Below are positions 14,533 to 29,085 of a DNA stretch of 64,000 bases, in pieces; position 1 is the first letter of the stretch, and each line of letters starts with the position of its first letter. The stretch spans positions 1 to 64,000 of the forward strand of contig WBMZ01008656.1 of NCBI GenBank assembly GCA_013400975.1, given 5' to 3'. Below the pieces are notes generated by a model. That model was not told the origin of the DNA, searched no databases, and was given only the letters and a program-made list of their open reading frames with translations. Made by a program: the position numbers and the translations under genes. The stretch is from Atrichornis clamosus. Taxonomy: Eukaryota; Chordata; Aves; Passeriformes; Menuridae.

Positions 14533-15845
14533 TTTGAAGGGCCACAGCTCCAAGACAGCCGGCAAAGCCCCCTTCCCCTAAGGCACTGCTCCCTTTCATG
14601 GAGAATTCCAAAATGTTTGAGTTTTGGTTTGGATTGGAACAGCACCAAAATGATCAGACTCAAAATCCCCCACAAAAGAGGATTGTGTTTCTTGGTCCCA
14701 TCCAAGAACAACAGCTGGGAGTCAGCCGTGGCTGCCTGGGACGTTCGCTGGTGGATTCACCCAGGCTGAGAGCTAATTCTGAGGAACAGCCCAAAGAAAG
14801 ATGGGGCAGGTCTGGAAGGAAAAGTTGCCAGGAATGGAGGTGCCTTATTAATCTTTTTTTTTTTTTTAATAAATTACCCTTCTCAGTAAGAAAAACACAT
14901 TACTTAAGCAAAAGAGCTGCCCATCAACTACTGAGTCTCCGCCAATACAGCCAGAGCGCAAAATTCAAGAACTACAGTTCCTTCCCACACACCCTCCCCC
15001 AGAACATCCTCCTCCAGATCTGAATGCATTCAAACTAGGAATGCAATTCAGGCAAAACACAATTTCTTGGTATCTGTTCCACTCTCAGTAAGAGAGGTTA
15101 ATCCTCCTTCCTCCCAAGCTATTTTATTCTCTAAGCTTCTTATCACCTTCTACACCATCCACAATGTGAAGACACAGTTTTTGTACATTTCTAAAGTTTG
15201 CTGCTGCCAATGCTGTCAGGAGATTTCATTATGACAGGAATGCAATTTTTTTTCCAAATCCTAAGGAAGGAAATACTGAAATAATATAGAAAAAGATGCC
15301 ATACAGCCATAGCTACTGTCTCCATTTTAAGAAGAGTTTTATAGAATAATAAAGGAAGTACATTTAAAGACATCTATATTCAAAGATTCTTGAGAGTTCT
15401 TTTCACCAGATGAGAAAATTCAGTTCTCAGGTAACAGCTATAACTTCCTTGCATGCAGAATTAAATGTAAAATTTGAGTTTTTTAGGTTTTTTTTTTCTC
15501 ATTATAGTATCTTCAGCATCTAACAAAGGAAGCTCTTTGAAATCAGACAGAGCTATTGTTCATAATGTGTGGCAAGGAAGGAAGGAAGTTTTTGGGGCTT
15601 TTTTTTTTTGGTTTGTGTTTTTTTTAATAAAAGAAACCACAAAATGGAGACCTCAAATACCTAGAGCCATGCAAGAAATGCAAGACAGCACACGCCCATC
15701 CGTGATAGCCACAGATTCCTTACACAGATATGCACCAACAAAGCAAGACTCAGTCACACAACAGCTTTTCCTGCCACTGAAGGAGTCAGCCATACCTGCC
15801 TGCTAGAAATCTCAAGCTCACAGTTAATGAGATCTACAGGATGCA

Positions 15846-15903
15846 AAAGGAAAAAGGGTAGAGGAATAGGAAAAAAGGTAAGAATAGGAAAAAAGGTGGA
15901 GTT
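15846..15903. repeat. Three imperfect tandem copies of an 18-20 bp purine-rich unit
   Basis: The unit aggaaaaaaggtaagaat occurs three times with small changes (aggaaaaagggtagaggaat, aggaaaaaaggtaagaat, aggaaaaaaggtggagtt). Confidence 0.8.
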
Positions 15904-16028
15904 ACACTCCAGCTTCAGGAGTAGCAGCAGCATTGGAGCCTTCAAGTTTCTTGCTCCAAACAATGAATATAAAGAATTTTAATAATTTTTAAAAGTTTTT
16001 GTGTCAGTGAAAACTGAATGTGAAAAAA

Positions 16029-16064
16029 AATCCCAGTCTTGTCTTTAATCCCAGTCTTGTCTTC
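16029..16064. repeat. 18-bp tandem duplication
   Basis: aatcccagtcttgtcttt is followed at once by aatcccagtcttgtcttc, one mismatch in 18. It looks like a recent small duplication. Confidence 0.92.
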
Positions 16065-19000
16065 AGAATCAGAATGAAGATGCAAATGCTAGGAGCTGTT
16101 CAAACTGGAGCTACGAGTGTGACATGCAGAAACGGGCTGCACACTCACTGAATGCCGATTCAGAGCGACGTTTGGAGGCAGATCTGCATAAGGGACCAGA
16201 CACAAGCCCAGATGGAAACTCCTCAGCTTTGAAACAAATCAGACTGAGGATGAGGGAGGACCTGATTTCTAGGCCCATAACAATGGCATTGCTTTCATCA
16301 GTAGGGTGTCACACCATCTGAAATTTGCCTTCTCCGTGCCTTTTCCCCCAAAACACCACTACTCTCCCTAAGGTATCCCATCAAGAAGTTGCCTCAGGTA
16401 CTTTATGCTCAGCTACCACCTCTGTAGTGGCAAGCAAGGCTCAGAAACATCCTTCTTGATGGCATGCACATTTCCTGCTGCCAGCATCACTGGGAGACTG
16501 CTCTTCTGTGCCAAGTAACTCCACGCTGTCACTAAGGTTCACCAGTTTAATGGCATTTTTTCATGTCCAAAGGCACTGCCAGCATCTTCCAGGGAAGAGA
16601 ACATCTTACCTTTGCAATCTATTCCTGCCACCTGCTCCTGGGCTATGATGAATGAAAACATGACCTCTTTAGCTTGCTTATCACATGAGACAGAGCAGCT
16701 GCCTCACTTATTTAGGACTTGTTTATGCTATCTAAATTAATCTAAGTCTAATTAAAAGTACTTTGGGTGGAAAACAAAAGAAACCACAGAACTTAAAGAT
16801 GACAGATGTAGTTATAATATTCTGGCAAAGTGAAAATAGGTTATCCCTATGATTTATACAAGAATTGGAGGACACGGTGAGCAAAAGCATAAAATACTTT
16901 TCCAGTGGAACAAATATTTCTGCAGAAAGAAGGTCATGGCAGTTTCTCCAAATGATGGAGCTCTGTAGATAACTTTCCAGTTCTACTTCTGCACTATAAG
17001 AACTGCCTGATATAGAATCAATCACCATTCAAGGCAGGTTTCATGATAAGGGCAGTTTTCAGAAGAAATTATCTTCTCTGCTCAGCAAAGCAGCAGACGG
17101 GTCAGGTTCCTTCTGAAGCCAGAATAAACAACAAATCCAGCTCCCAGAGTCTGGGAGAATGAATTATCCCCTCTCCAAGGTGGAACTGCTTTCTCTGCAC
17201 AAACAGCAAATTTTTTATACAACTAAAAGGCAATTTTACTGGGGAAATCAGGGAAAAAGTGGGATATAAACTTAGGAATTAGCAGTAAAGCTACTATTTC
17301 TCTCTCCCCTGCTGTGGTACATGTCCTAACTGTGGCTATCCCCGTAGAAGGGGTGGAGGTTGACTCCTGGTCCTGGGGCCTGGGAAGAGGTTCCTGCTGT
17401 CCCTAGGGAAGGCTACCTGGAGCTGCCAGCTGTCTTTGCACTGGGGGCCAGGGCCCAGGCCCGTAGGCAGCTCCTCCAAGGGCACTGCTGTGTGTGGCAC
17501 TGGCCTCACGTGGCGTTTGCTCGGCTGCAAAAGGCCCTAAACTTGGCCAGGGAGAGGTGTTGAACCCGGCACATCTGGAGGAACATTTGTTATTTGCCAT
17601 GGTGATGCGGTTCTGTTGCTGACACACCAAAAACACACATAACCTCAATTCCCTCTGTCTGCACCAGGGACAGTGGCCCTGGACACCCACATGGACCTGA
17701 CCACACATCCCCACTACCACAGGTAGGAGTGACAGCCTCCTCCACCCAAGGCAAGGATCTTGGTGATGTTGGAGCCCTGCCATCTCATCCTTATCCTCCT
17801 CTTTCACCCTCACACTTCCTCATCAGTGGATTATTCTTTTTTCCTTCTTCTTTTTTTTTTGTTTTTCCCTTTGTGCAACTCTACAATGTTTCCTTCTCAC
17901 ATACCCATTTCCATTGTGCCTGATCCTGATTTGATCACAATAGGTGGTGGGGGCAGGAGCCTATTTTATATCTCCACTGTGATTGTCTGTTCCACTGCTA
18001 TCATCTTAACTAGTTTCCACTATTATATAATTTTATAAAATTAGCCTGTTTGACAGGTTACCTAAGAAAAGCCAAACTTTCTACATCACAGAAACCCCTT
18101 TTATCTTCTACTTATACACACTATAATTATTTTTTTTTTTTTGCATAAAGGTTTGAAGTCCTGCCCTCATTTATTTTTCAAAGGAACACCTAAATGAGTA
18201 CATTTGAAGGACATTATAGAGCTGGACAGGTAGAAACAAACTATAAATGAAAAACATACGGCACTGTAAATAAATGTGAAAAATACAAATAAATACAGAA
18301 TGCATTTGTACTTAACTGCTCTAAAAAGGAAAAAAAAAATCTGCCATATCTGAATGACCCATGGATTAAATGGCACTGCGTCTAATTTGGCTTTCATATA
18401 TGAAAACATTGGGCATTTCCCATAGTAAATGACAACATCTGAAGTCTTAAGCTGCATGCTAAGATCACAAAGTGAGAGTATTTATTGGGTATAATTTGGT
18501 ATGGCTTAGCAGGACATTTGCTTTGAACATGTTTTCTGAGCTGCAGGTTGGATATTGCAGTGTTTGCCTTTCAAATGTTGACTTTGAGCTTCTGAAAAAA
18601 GTTAACTTTGCTGTGGTGTTACAGTCAGTCCTTTAATAATTAATTGGCAACGTTCCCTCTTCCAAAAAACAAGGATCCACTTAGTTCCAGGAGTGCAGCC
18701 TTCAGATCAGTGCAACCAAAATGTAAGAAATGGGTGTTAAAGCATTCCTTCTACTACTCCAGCTGCAGCAAGGATATACTGAAACACATATCATAAGGGG
18801 ATTGATACAGAAACATAATGAAAGGTTTCCTTATTTCTACTAAGGAATAACAATCCATAAATAATTGATGTCATTACAACAAATGCAAAACAATTAGAGG
18901 GATTTATAGTTGTCTTTAGTAGAGACAATTAAGAAGTGCTTTTTCAATCTAGGAAAATGAGAAGTGAAGAACTAAACCTGAGTGATTAAAAATGCTGAAA

Positions 19001-21303
19001 GACTGAAAATTTGTGCCTAAATTGTTCTCTCTCCCTCCATTATGTGGTTGGGGTTTGCTTACTTGTTTTGACTAACACGTAAAATAAACCACAGAAATGC
19101 CAGACTTGTCCACCCAGTTTTTCCATTCAGAAGACTTGTTCTGCATTTCTGCCTTGTCTCGTGGAAGGCACACCCCAAAAACTGCACCAAGGAGGGAAAG
19201 CCACAGTGTGAAACCTGCCAGAGTGCAGGCACTGCAAAGGGAAAATGTTGGACACAATATCCTTCCTGTCAGTCCCAAAGAAGGAGCATGCTTAATGCTG
19301 GGGGATGACCAAGGAATATTGAGTTCTAACAGCGACATTAAAAAAAAAAGTTAACTCATGCTCCATGTATAGTTCTATTTTGGATGAAAATGTGGGATAT
19401 TTTTAAAATAAAAATGAAACCTAAGTAGGTTTTGTCCAGTCCTAAAAATAAGGCACATTTGCTTGCTATTGCTTTGATGATTTCCAGATTACTCTGTAAA
19501 CTTTGAATTCTGCTTAAGAGGCTAACTGGCTAAATCCAAAGCTCAGCTGCAGACCAGTCCAAATTCACTTCTACTCTGAATCCTCAGATGTCCATTTTAA
19601 CTATAGATGGTAACACAGCCAGTTGTTATGAAGTTTTGGAAGAAAAGGAAAAAACAAAAGAGAAGTCATTTGTCTTCCAGGAATGCTGTCATTTTGCCAG
19701 ACTCATCACTCAATGTTAAGTTCATCACTGATCTATCAGTACATAGCTAAGACCTGCCACGTTAAAACATGTTAATGGGAATATCTAAGCATGGTAGAAA
19801 GGAGGATCTCTTAAAACATGCCAATAATTTTTAAACAATGCAGGGAGAACCCTCAAATTTTTATCATTTTATTAACCAATGATTTTCACAAAGTCCTGCA
19901 GCTGGTTTTAATTCAGCAGAGCAGATTCACTGTGAAGTGTTCATATCTTAATATAACAGCACGTTTGTGCAATTCAGTTTGGAATTGAGCCACTGAACAA
20001 GATTTTTTCACCTTCTTAAACTCTGTCTCAGGGCAGCTGCAATTACATCACATTAACACCTTTAAGAGCACAGGTCAAAAATGCTCTTTCTGTCTTGGGA
20101 ACCAGCTACTCATGAAGCCAGATCTGAAATCTCCTGCTGGAGATTCAGCAGAGCCTGGATCATGTTCAGGCCCATCTGAGCAGATGTGGGTGGAATCACC
20201 AGGGTACTGGGGAATTAAGAAATGAAGTTTGCTCAGCGCTGCTCTGTTTTCCACTTGACAACAGTGCATGTCTAGCTAAAAGGGCACTTCAAAAGGGAGA
20301 AAGCAGCTTTAATTCTGACAATAAAATAGATTTTAGGTGGTTGATGGGCAGAAAGACAGGTTTCTCCTGACTGACAAATTACTTTAGACCTGTATCTTCC
20401 CAAACTTCTCTCTATCAGCTTCGAACTTGTTGTATTATAACCACATTCTGGTTATAATAAGTACAATATAAGTAGGTTGTCTGAAATTGATAATCACTCC
20501 CTGCTGTTACCCCGGGTCTGTAAGGGGCCTGCTAGTCCTTAAATATAGAGAAGCAGAACAATTGGTTAATTTATTGCATATAAATTATCTGAAATGAGTA
20601 CGCTATTTCTGCATCAGAAAGTAATTTCAGGCTGCTCAGATGAGAGAAAATCTGTTTGTTATTCACAAACCCTCACAGCACTGCACAGGAAAATATTTTT
20701 TTCAGTGCACAGTCAGTTCCCAAGCTGTTTGCTCCAGCTATTCTCCCTTTGTGCCACGTGGACACTCTGGTTATGCAGTATTTTTGTGCTTCCTGGCTGA
20801 ATACATTGTAATAGCTCAACAAATGGTGAATGGTGCTGCTGCCAGTTATTTCTCTTCCAAGAAAGAGAAATGGTGTAGGCATTCCTCACTACAGGCATGT
20901 GATGGAGCCAAGCCACTCTTTGGGCTGGGATGAGGGATCAGGAATCCTTGCTTTTGCAATGATTGACCAGCTCTAAGCTGTTAGATGCATTTGCACTGTA
21001 AGGCAGAAATTATAGCTGAGGAAAGAGTGTCAGGTAGTGCTAACTCATCCAGTTATTTTTACCCTGTTAGTACCCTTCCTTTGTCCTAAACTGTTTTTAA
21101 GCCAAGTCTCTATAGCAAGAGTTTTTCATTTCTTTAAAGAACCAGAGGTTAGATTGGCAGTATTTCTGTTTGGTAAGCATGCATGGGAAGAGCTGCTCTG
21201 TGTCCTTCCTGCTTATCTCTGCTCCAGAAGCAGGGGCACACTCCGTGCCTGCTGACACTGACTTTCAAGGATAATCTTTCCTGCAGTACTAGGGACAATG
21301 CAC

Positions 21304-21387
21304 AAAATCACAGAATCACCACAGAATCACGGAATGGTTTGGGTTGGAAGGGACCCTAGAGATCATCTCGTTCCAACCCCCCGGCCT
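21304..21387 (-). mobile_element. CR1 LINE 3' end
   Basis: Reverse-oriented CR1 3' end: tail repeats cagaatcaccacagaatcac, then ggtttgggttggaagggacc and gatcatctcgttccaacccc. It is close to the family consensus over about 80 bases, so it is probably one of the younger copies here. It ends abruptly after ccccccggcc. Confidence 0.9.
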
Positions 21388-24300
21388 TCAATTTCTCCTC
21401 CCTGGAAGAGGATCCAGTGAGAAATGGGAGGCAGAGCTGTGTGCACTGCACTGGCTGAGAGGTTTTAGCTGGAGCTGCGTTGCTACTCTCACGCATCCGC
21501 CTTTCCTTGGGTCTTGGTGGGTACCATGGAAAGCTGCCAAGCGGATACGGAGCCGGAGGGGCACTGAAAATATGGCAGCTTTCACAGTAACCTCACAGTC
21601 TGCCGTGTGAGGAGATAGGGATGAGCAATGGCATTCCTAGGAGACGGATGGGAGTCTTGGATTGGGCTACTGCAATGTAGGAAGGGGAGCTCAAGGGTCC
21701 AGCACAGACATGACGTGAGGAGGCAGAGAAAGCGTGCTCAGAGCAGTGGTGGGAGTTGGAGGAGAGCTCAGCATTAAACTTTTGCCAAAGTAGCAATTAA
21801 TGCACCACCATTAATTTTCCTCTAATTCTGGCAGTGTCATGGGTGGAGGTGTTTGTATTTCACTGGCCCTGAGCCGTCCTTACCTGTCTCTGGAGGGAGA
21901 TGCTGCCCCACAAGTGAAGTGCAGCATCTGTAACACCACCCAGTGAGTGCCTGTGAGACTGCACACGGCTGGTGTAAATTCCCTGCCACTCACCATCCTG
22001 GCTTCTCCCTCTGAAAGAATGTGGATAAAGTCTTGGACCTCTTTCTCAGGCACATTTCTATCCACTGCCAAGAAGTTACCTGTAAGTCCTATGCACTATT
22101 GTTTTTTTAATTACTCTCAGGCTAACCTGGGGCCCTGCCTTCTTTCTGCCTTTTTTTTTAAAGACTCCCCTTTCCTTGAAACTTGTAACCTTCCAGCTGC
22201 CTTAAGTGATTTGGCCTGTTTCTATTCCTTCCTGGATCTGCCATAAACCCCAGCATAACTCCAAGGCACTCAGGTAGACTCAGCTCTATGAGGCAGCTGC
22301 CAAATGGTATGTCCTAAAAATTAACATAAATTAAAAAATCCAACACAACAAAACAAATCCCTACTTTAGACCTCCTTTAGAAATCCAGCTGAACCTTGGA
22401 AAATGGGTTTGGTATCTTGTCTGATTTTCTGCTGCAGGCAAAAAACTGCAGGACCTGCTGTGATGAAGTGATTTGGGTTAGTGTTGGAGTAAAACTAAGA
22501 ATTTTCATACGATAAATTGTGGTTAGTTTCTGCTCTGTATGTGCATGTAGGAGGTTATTTACAATTCTCAAGGCACACTGTTGATTGCATTATATTTTGA
22601 GATTGCTTAGTCCAGACACTCTCTGTTACCCCTGTTACCCCTGCCCTCTGTAACTTCTGATAAAAGCAAAGACAACATAAATTCACACAGGCTCCATGAT
22701 TAAATAGTCTGCTTAGGTTTTTCAGTGTGCATTTTTGCCCTTTAATACCAAAAGAATATGTTGAAGGTATCCAAACACAGTTTTTAAATGATACTTGTTA
22801 TCAGATGAAAACATTTAATGTGAACCCATATCCTTTCACAAATAAGAGAGTTTCTCACTTTCTAAAGTTTCTCACCTTGTGACCTCAGAAAACACTTCAG
22901 TTTCTCTGACAGGAACTCTAAGTCATAACAGCATATTTCCACAGCACAACACAGCTCTTACTACCAAACTCTCTCAATATTTCCTGGCTAGGAGGGATTA
23001 AGAAGCAGTGAAACAAAACTATTTTTACAGGTTTGGTTGTCTGGCACTCTCACTATTTGCTTAAGCTGGCAATTTATGAGAAAGCAGTCTCTCTTTCTCT
23101 CTCTTGCACCACCTCAAGCGGTGTTACTCCCACCATCCCACACTGAGAAAAATATGTGCCTTTTTAGGGCAAGAGAACTGCACTCATTTAAACTCTAAAC
23201 ACAATATCACCAAGGACACCATAGCGTAACTACATTAAAACTAAGCCCTTTTCCCTGAGGCACCCTCATTAAGCCCCTCTGTTGGAGGGCTGTTGGAAGT
23301 TCATCAATGATCATGAGGAAGAATGTCACTCTTCCCAAGTTTTCTCACCCTGGAAAGTCCAGAAACCTTGCTCTGCATCAGGAAGACATCACCACTTGAG
23401 GAAGCAAGTGCTAACCTCTTGTGAGCGCTTAGCACAGCAGAGCTGCGGGTGAGAGGCATGAACGGAGAGGGATGAAAGCTCTCAAGGACTTTCCATCCCA
23501 CTGCGAGTTCTGAAGAGGCTGGTTGGTTTTATATTTGTTTTGTTTCTGCAGGAACAGACTGCAATATCCATGGAGACAGCATCAGAATGCCAGGAAACCC
23601 TAACAAAGATGACCGTTGTGTCTTGCTCCGAAAAAACCAGATGTTTATTAAAATGTCAGCCAAGTGACTTATGTGTCACTGACTCTGAGGGCAGCACAGC
23701 ACTCCTGCCATGTTTAAAAAGTCATAATAATGAAAAATGGTCACTCATCACTACTGAATGATAACTAGCATCCTTACCAAAACAGTAATTTCTATTGCAG
23801 TCCAAGCAGTGGGGAGATGGTTGGCATCTCCATGGCTCAAGACTCCTATTTATTTCCAGTATTTAGATCTGTAGGTCAAACTGGTTATTTAAAAGGGCCT
23901 GAAATTGATACAGGCTATTTTATAGTTCTGACATTTCTATTTCCCCAATGGATTACATTAAAGGTTATTGACCTCTCTAGGGCTGAGTAAGCCCAGAGAG
24001 AATGTGCTCTGGGAGACTTTGGCATTAAAAGCTGTAACAGTTCTTCACTTTAATAAAATTTATCAGATAATTCCACTTACTGGTTGCTTTTGGAGTCTCA
24101 TACAGAGGGAGACAGGGATTTACATTTACAACTCAATTCCCAGCATGCTTTACAATATAGGCGAAGTCTATTCTTTATTATGTGTCCTTCCTTCTCTCCT
24201 CGCACTCTCTTAGATTGATGCTGTTTGACCAATCACAGATTTGAGGCCTGACACCATAAATTTCAACCACTCTGGCTTTGTCCAAATGTCACAGAAGAGC

Positions 24301-27300
24301 TGGGAGTGCTCTCTGGACTGCGAAGAATCAATGTTTAAGCCGTAGCCTGGTGTGGTGATGCGTTTAGTAAACAAGACTAAACAAGAACACACCAGAGAAC
24401 TCAGCCCCCTGATTTCAAAAACTGCAAGTGCTCAGCTTCATGCATCATTTCTTGTGGATGAAGTGCATGTGTATGGTCTGGAGGACAGATGGGAAGAGCA
24501 TGCACAGAAGCAGCTTTCTCTGTGGAAATAAGAGAGCAGAGGCAGCAGATAGGGATCCCCGCTTCCTCAGCATCCTATGGGAGGAGTGTGCCTCATGAGA
24601 GAGATTCTATCTGGATTCCCAACAGTGTACTGGCTGTTAATTCCAGGCGGCTTCTCTGAATGGTTCTCATGTTTCACAGAGATGTATTCCTAATGATGCA
24701 AGTTCCACCTGTAAATTATCTGGAAATCAATACTCCTATTGAGAAAGTTAATACTCCTATTTTTTAACGGAAACGAAGGCATAACAATCTCAAAGGGTTC
24801 TTGAGGAGTTCCTAAGCAGTGGCTGGACTGCTCCATTAATCCTGCCCTGGACGCAGCAATTGGGAAAGATCAGTGAATGAAGTGTGGCTTTTCACAGGCA
24901 GTGAAGTCTATACTTGCATACATTACTCCCATGCCTCAATGATCTGAATTTGATAAGAAACCCCAATAAACAAGAACCCAACAAATATTGTTTCATATTT
25001 GGAAGGAACAGATCAGTGGTTACTGAAAGATAAACATACAAAATATATCCAGATGTGTTTATCAGTCATTCAGTCAAGTATTCAAGTGTAAATAACTAAC
25101 TTGCTTTAAGTTACAGCTCTGACTTCTGCCAGGAATCTCCCTGGCAAACTAAGGAAATTTAACAGCTTTGGAATGGCCACAGGAGATTGCCTTTGCTCAT
25201 GTTGAATGTCTGAATTACTTTGCTTTTGAATTCTTATCAGTCAGCATCTAAACCCAAGAGAAAGCCCTGCTGAACACCCAAGAGAGCATTCAGAAATCCA
25301 GGTGGGTCTCTGCGCAAAGGTACTGTGGCATCTCCTGTACAATGAGTTGACACTGGGAAGTACAAGGTAGTCCATGCATTTTCACACGGGATTTAATAGG
25401 ATTAATTCCAATCCATTCTCCCCTTCCTGGCAAAAAAATTCTTCATTTCCTATAACTAAATGACTGACAACTGCATAGTAACCAGAACTTCACAACACAG
25501 AGTGTTAAAACTTCTGGTTTACTATATTTGTATGGATTAAAATGACTTTTACGTGACATTCACATCACAACTAATCTCTTTTTTTACAGCTTTTATAGAA
25601 GGAGAACAGCTTCACCAGGATAAATCGGGAGAGTGGAGTACCAGAACGGTGCATATTTCTTGGAAAATGGGCTTACATCCAATAACCAAGGAGGAATTTG
25701 CCAGGACCTGTCACAAGCCTAGTGAGCACCCTGCTGAACAGGGAGCACATCCCTCCTGGAATATTGGTGTGGATGCTGAGAAAGACCATCTCCATCGCAG
25801 TGATTAACTGCAGAGAAGGATTCACAGAACTGCTGCTCCTCCTTGTCTCTGTTTTCCCTGAATTAAGCACATCAGATTCACTCCTAAGCTCCTCCATCAG
25901 CTCTAGAATACAGATGAGTATAATCAAAACAGAAATTTTTTTAAACCCCATTTTAGATTCACACAGATATGCAAAAGCTTAACTGTCGAGAACCTTGCTG
26001 TGGAAAAAGTGAATTTCAATCCTCCTTGTTATTTTGTGTGATTTAAAAGCTAAGAAAAATATGTTTCAAAAATCAATTTCTTATAAAAGAAGAGCACTAA
26101 TTTATCTAAGTCTTTATATATGTCTCATACTTAAAATGAAATTGCATTAATCTTAATGGAGAATTACACCCACAAAACTTACATTTGAAAGGGAGTTTAT
26201 GGTATTTAGATGAAAATTTGCTATAAAGCTCAGTGGCAGTGATTCAGTTCCCAGATCTAAAAAAAACTAACCAAACTAACATAAATTCAATTTCTAAAAG
26301 CCATGATTTGGTAAGGGGGTGCATGATAATATCATTGAAGGAGGGAAATGAAGTTGCCTGGGTTCAGTAAATGCTCACTTCAGTGGTATGTTTTGATTCC
26401 ATTTAAATTTGTCCTTGACACCAAATATTCAAGATCTGCAAATATTTCTTTTGAGGGTGGGGGGAGAACTACAGCCTGATATTTATATGAATATTCAATC
26501 TTAAGAATAATTTTTAAAATAAAATATTCCCTTATAGGTAAAAGTTTCAAATTAGGGAAAACTTCAAACCCATAGACACACACTTTCCATTTTAGCAATT
26601 TGATCTCTGCATTTTAGTTCACTTTGGAACAACTTTTAAATCCCCCAAATAATGTAAACTTGATTTTCAGACAGTTCCCTGGCCTTTAAGTTTGCTAAAT
26701 GTTGCACAGTGCTCTTATAACTGCTACGTGCAACACGATGCCAGCAAAAACAATAGCTGTATTTATGAAATGCATTATTGTAGTTTCCAGCTCACAATTC
26801 AGAGACTTCATGGCTGGAATCTAAATTATGTGCCAGCATGCACTCAGTTGTTATTAATCCACAGCTGGAAATGAGAGCCAGTTCTTAGTGTGATATATTC
26901 TTCTTTGTGAACTGGTGAACTACTCTTGTAGATAGAAATTACCCCAGTAATTTACCAATTCACCAATTTCCTTCAGCAAACGAGCACTGATAAACTGTCT
27001 AGTCTTAGTGCTTATGGAGGTGAGTTTTTACCAGAATATGTGCACACTGGTATCCCAATTGCTTTCTTTTTTTCCTCTGTGTAATAATTAATCTCTCGGC
27101 AGTGTGTTGTCTTCCAAAACCTCCTGACACTTACTAGAAAACAATTCTCAGCCTGTCTTGCAGGCGACAACATTTCATTCACTCGCGCGCAGGTCGCACG
27201 GGTTTTCTTTCTTCGAGGGTTGTGACTATAAGAACCACACTGTTCTGTAAGCCATGGCTCCCCCAGGGAATGACAGCTTTCTGGCACGGGCCAGCACTGC

Positions 27301-27450
27301 TCAGAAAGTGACACTTGCTCACTTAGAGTGGTGCTGACTGAACGCCACAGCACGGCTTGGGCTGAGAGATCTCATGGGAATGAGAGGATGATTGTGAAGC
27401 CCCAACTCCAAGCAATCCTTCATCAGCTCAAGATCTTACAGAAATACCAT

Positions 27451-27502
27451 TGAAACATTCGGGCTGGAAGGGACCTCAGGAGAGGATTTGGTCAACCCTT
27501 CC
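27451..27502 (-). mobile_element. Degenerate CR1 3' end, reverse orientation
   Basis: The segment acattcgggctggaagggac followed by ctcaggagaggatttggtca resembles the CR1 3' end (GGCTGGAAGGGACCTCAGGAGATCATCTAGTCCAA). It is short and diverged. Confidence 0.6.
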
Positions 27503-27614
27503 TCTCTCATCTCCCTGTAAGCACAAAAGCCAAGCCCAGGAGCGTGGCGTGGTGCCGGAAGGCTCCTGAGCTGCTCCAAGGCCCCAGACCCTTCCGCTCT
27601 GGGAGCCTTCAAAA

Positions 27615-27650
27615 TAAAGTGGTCCCTTCCAGCCCCAAAATCTTACACAG
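27615..27650 (+). mobile_element. Possible CR1 3' end, forward orientation
   Basis: The segment aagtggtcccttccagcccc followed by aaaatcttaca resembles the last bases of a forward CR1. It is the inverse of the element at 27451-27502 over about 20 bases. The match is short, so confidence is moderate to low. Confidence 0.4.
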
Positions 27651-28904
27651 CCTAGTGAATGTGAGGATGCTGATCTCTCAAGTCTGCAGAACCCTTTCAC
27701 TAGCAGCACCAACAAACTTTGATGCCACCAGAAGACCATCATTATACTCTTCACTACCAGGAGAACTGTCTAAGAAAAAGCCACTAAGTGCCGCCACCTC
27801 CCAGATCTACCACAGCTGTGGTTCACATCAAGAAAGCCAAATTTCCTGAGCGTTGCTAATGACTGCTTTCTTTTTCCATCTCCTTATCATTATGGTAGGA
27901 GTCTGTGTAAGAAAGGCTCAAGCTTGGTGAATGGCAAACTTAATTGGATGTGCCTGGCTCAATATTTCTATTTTTGATAGCCTAATTAGAGTGGGCAAAA
28001 GACAAACCACTTTTATATTCAGATGGCTTTGCAGACTGCAGTGGTTTCCTTTTATTTATCAAAATCATATGTGTCTATTTTAAGCTCTTCATCCTAAAAT
28101 ATTCTGTCCTGGAATCTGACAGAAGCTTCCTGAAGAAAATACAAAAATGGTAATTCGAGAATTTAGGTCATTTATAATCAACGATTCAAAGCAAGACACT
28201 GGAGACAGCTGAAACAATAGGAAAAGTACTGAGAAGAAGGGCAGGAAATGGTATTCCCACTCAGATTTCAATGGAGCAACACAATGATACTTCTAGATGG
28301 GCGTCCATAAAAAAGTTGGTGTGCAGGAAATTTAGCACCTCTATCTCCTTAAACCACCACATACATTCAATATCCTCTTCTGCCAGTTGACAAGAGATTT
28401 TTCTGGCTAATTGGTGCACAAAGGTAGCAACAAGATAATTCTTGCTCCAGCCTTCCCTGATCTGGGGCAGAAAGGTGCCACTTCAATATGCTAATGAAAT
28501 CTCCATCCTGTCATATGCAAACCAACTGCAGACCACAAGCAGATTCTGTCTTGCAATTTCTTGAGGATTTTTTTCAGCCTATTGTAGTTAGAGAATTTAC
28601 TATGGTGCCTAGTCTGTCAGTTTGTGGAGATTTGCCATGTTTTGTCCACGTAGTGCAAAAATGCACAGGGAATGTATTTTGCTTATTCCTTTCAATTGGG
28701 CAATCGCTTTAAAAGTGAGGGGGTGTATTATGGAAAAAGGGGATTTGACCCTGAAATTAATTAGTAATGGGACATCACGTGTAAATTTTTAAATGGTTTA
28801 TCCCACGAATGAGAAGAGGCTACATGTGGGGGTTTTTTAAGGAGTTACGTCTCCTGCAGAGCAACCAAATGCTGACGGGCGTTGGGGTTTCTCTCTCTAC
28901 GCTT

Positions 28905-29085
28905 GACAACTACGTTTAAAACACAACGCTCTCTCCCGCGCTCTCCCGAGGCGGGCAGCAGGCGAACCCCCAGCTGCCCCCCGTGTTTGCCGCACAGGGC
29001 CAGCGGCACAGAGAGGCTTCGGAGGCACCTGCACAGCAGGCTCCAGGGGCAGGGGTGCCAAAGGGGGAACAGCGCAGAGCCGTTC
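28905..29085. other. CpG-containing G+C-rich patch
   Basis: Sequence such as ctctcccgcgctctcccgag and gcgggcagcaggcgaacccc is clearly richer in G+C and CpG than the flanks. Overlapping open frames on both strands (79-115 codons) have no recognised domain. Confidence 0.3.

Larger units (their letters stand above)
14533..21303. other. Intergenic, unique sequence with small tandem repeats
   Basis: Contains poly(T) runs (14851-14863, 15601-15610, 18130-18142), the tandem repeats at 15846-15903 and 16029-16064, and a G+C-rich patch at about 17340-17580. Open frames in that patch have no recognised domain and run on both strands. Confidence 0.6.

Noticed and set aside
13943..14769. Overlapping open frames of 81-187 codons on both strands
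   Set aside because: They lie across a CR1 3' fragment, whose sequence is often open by chance.
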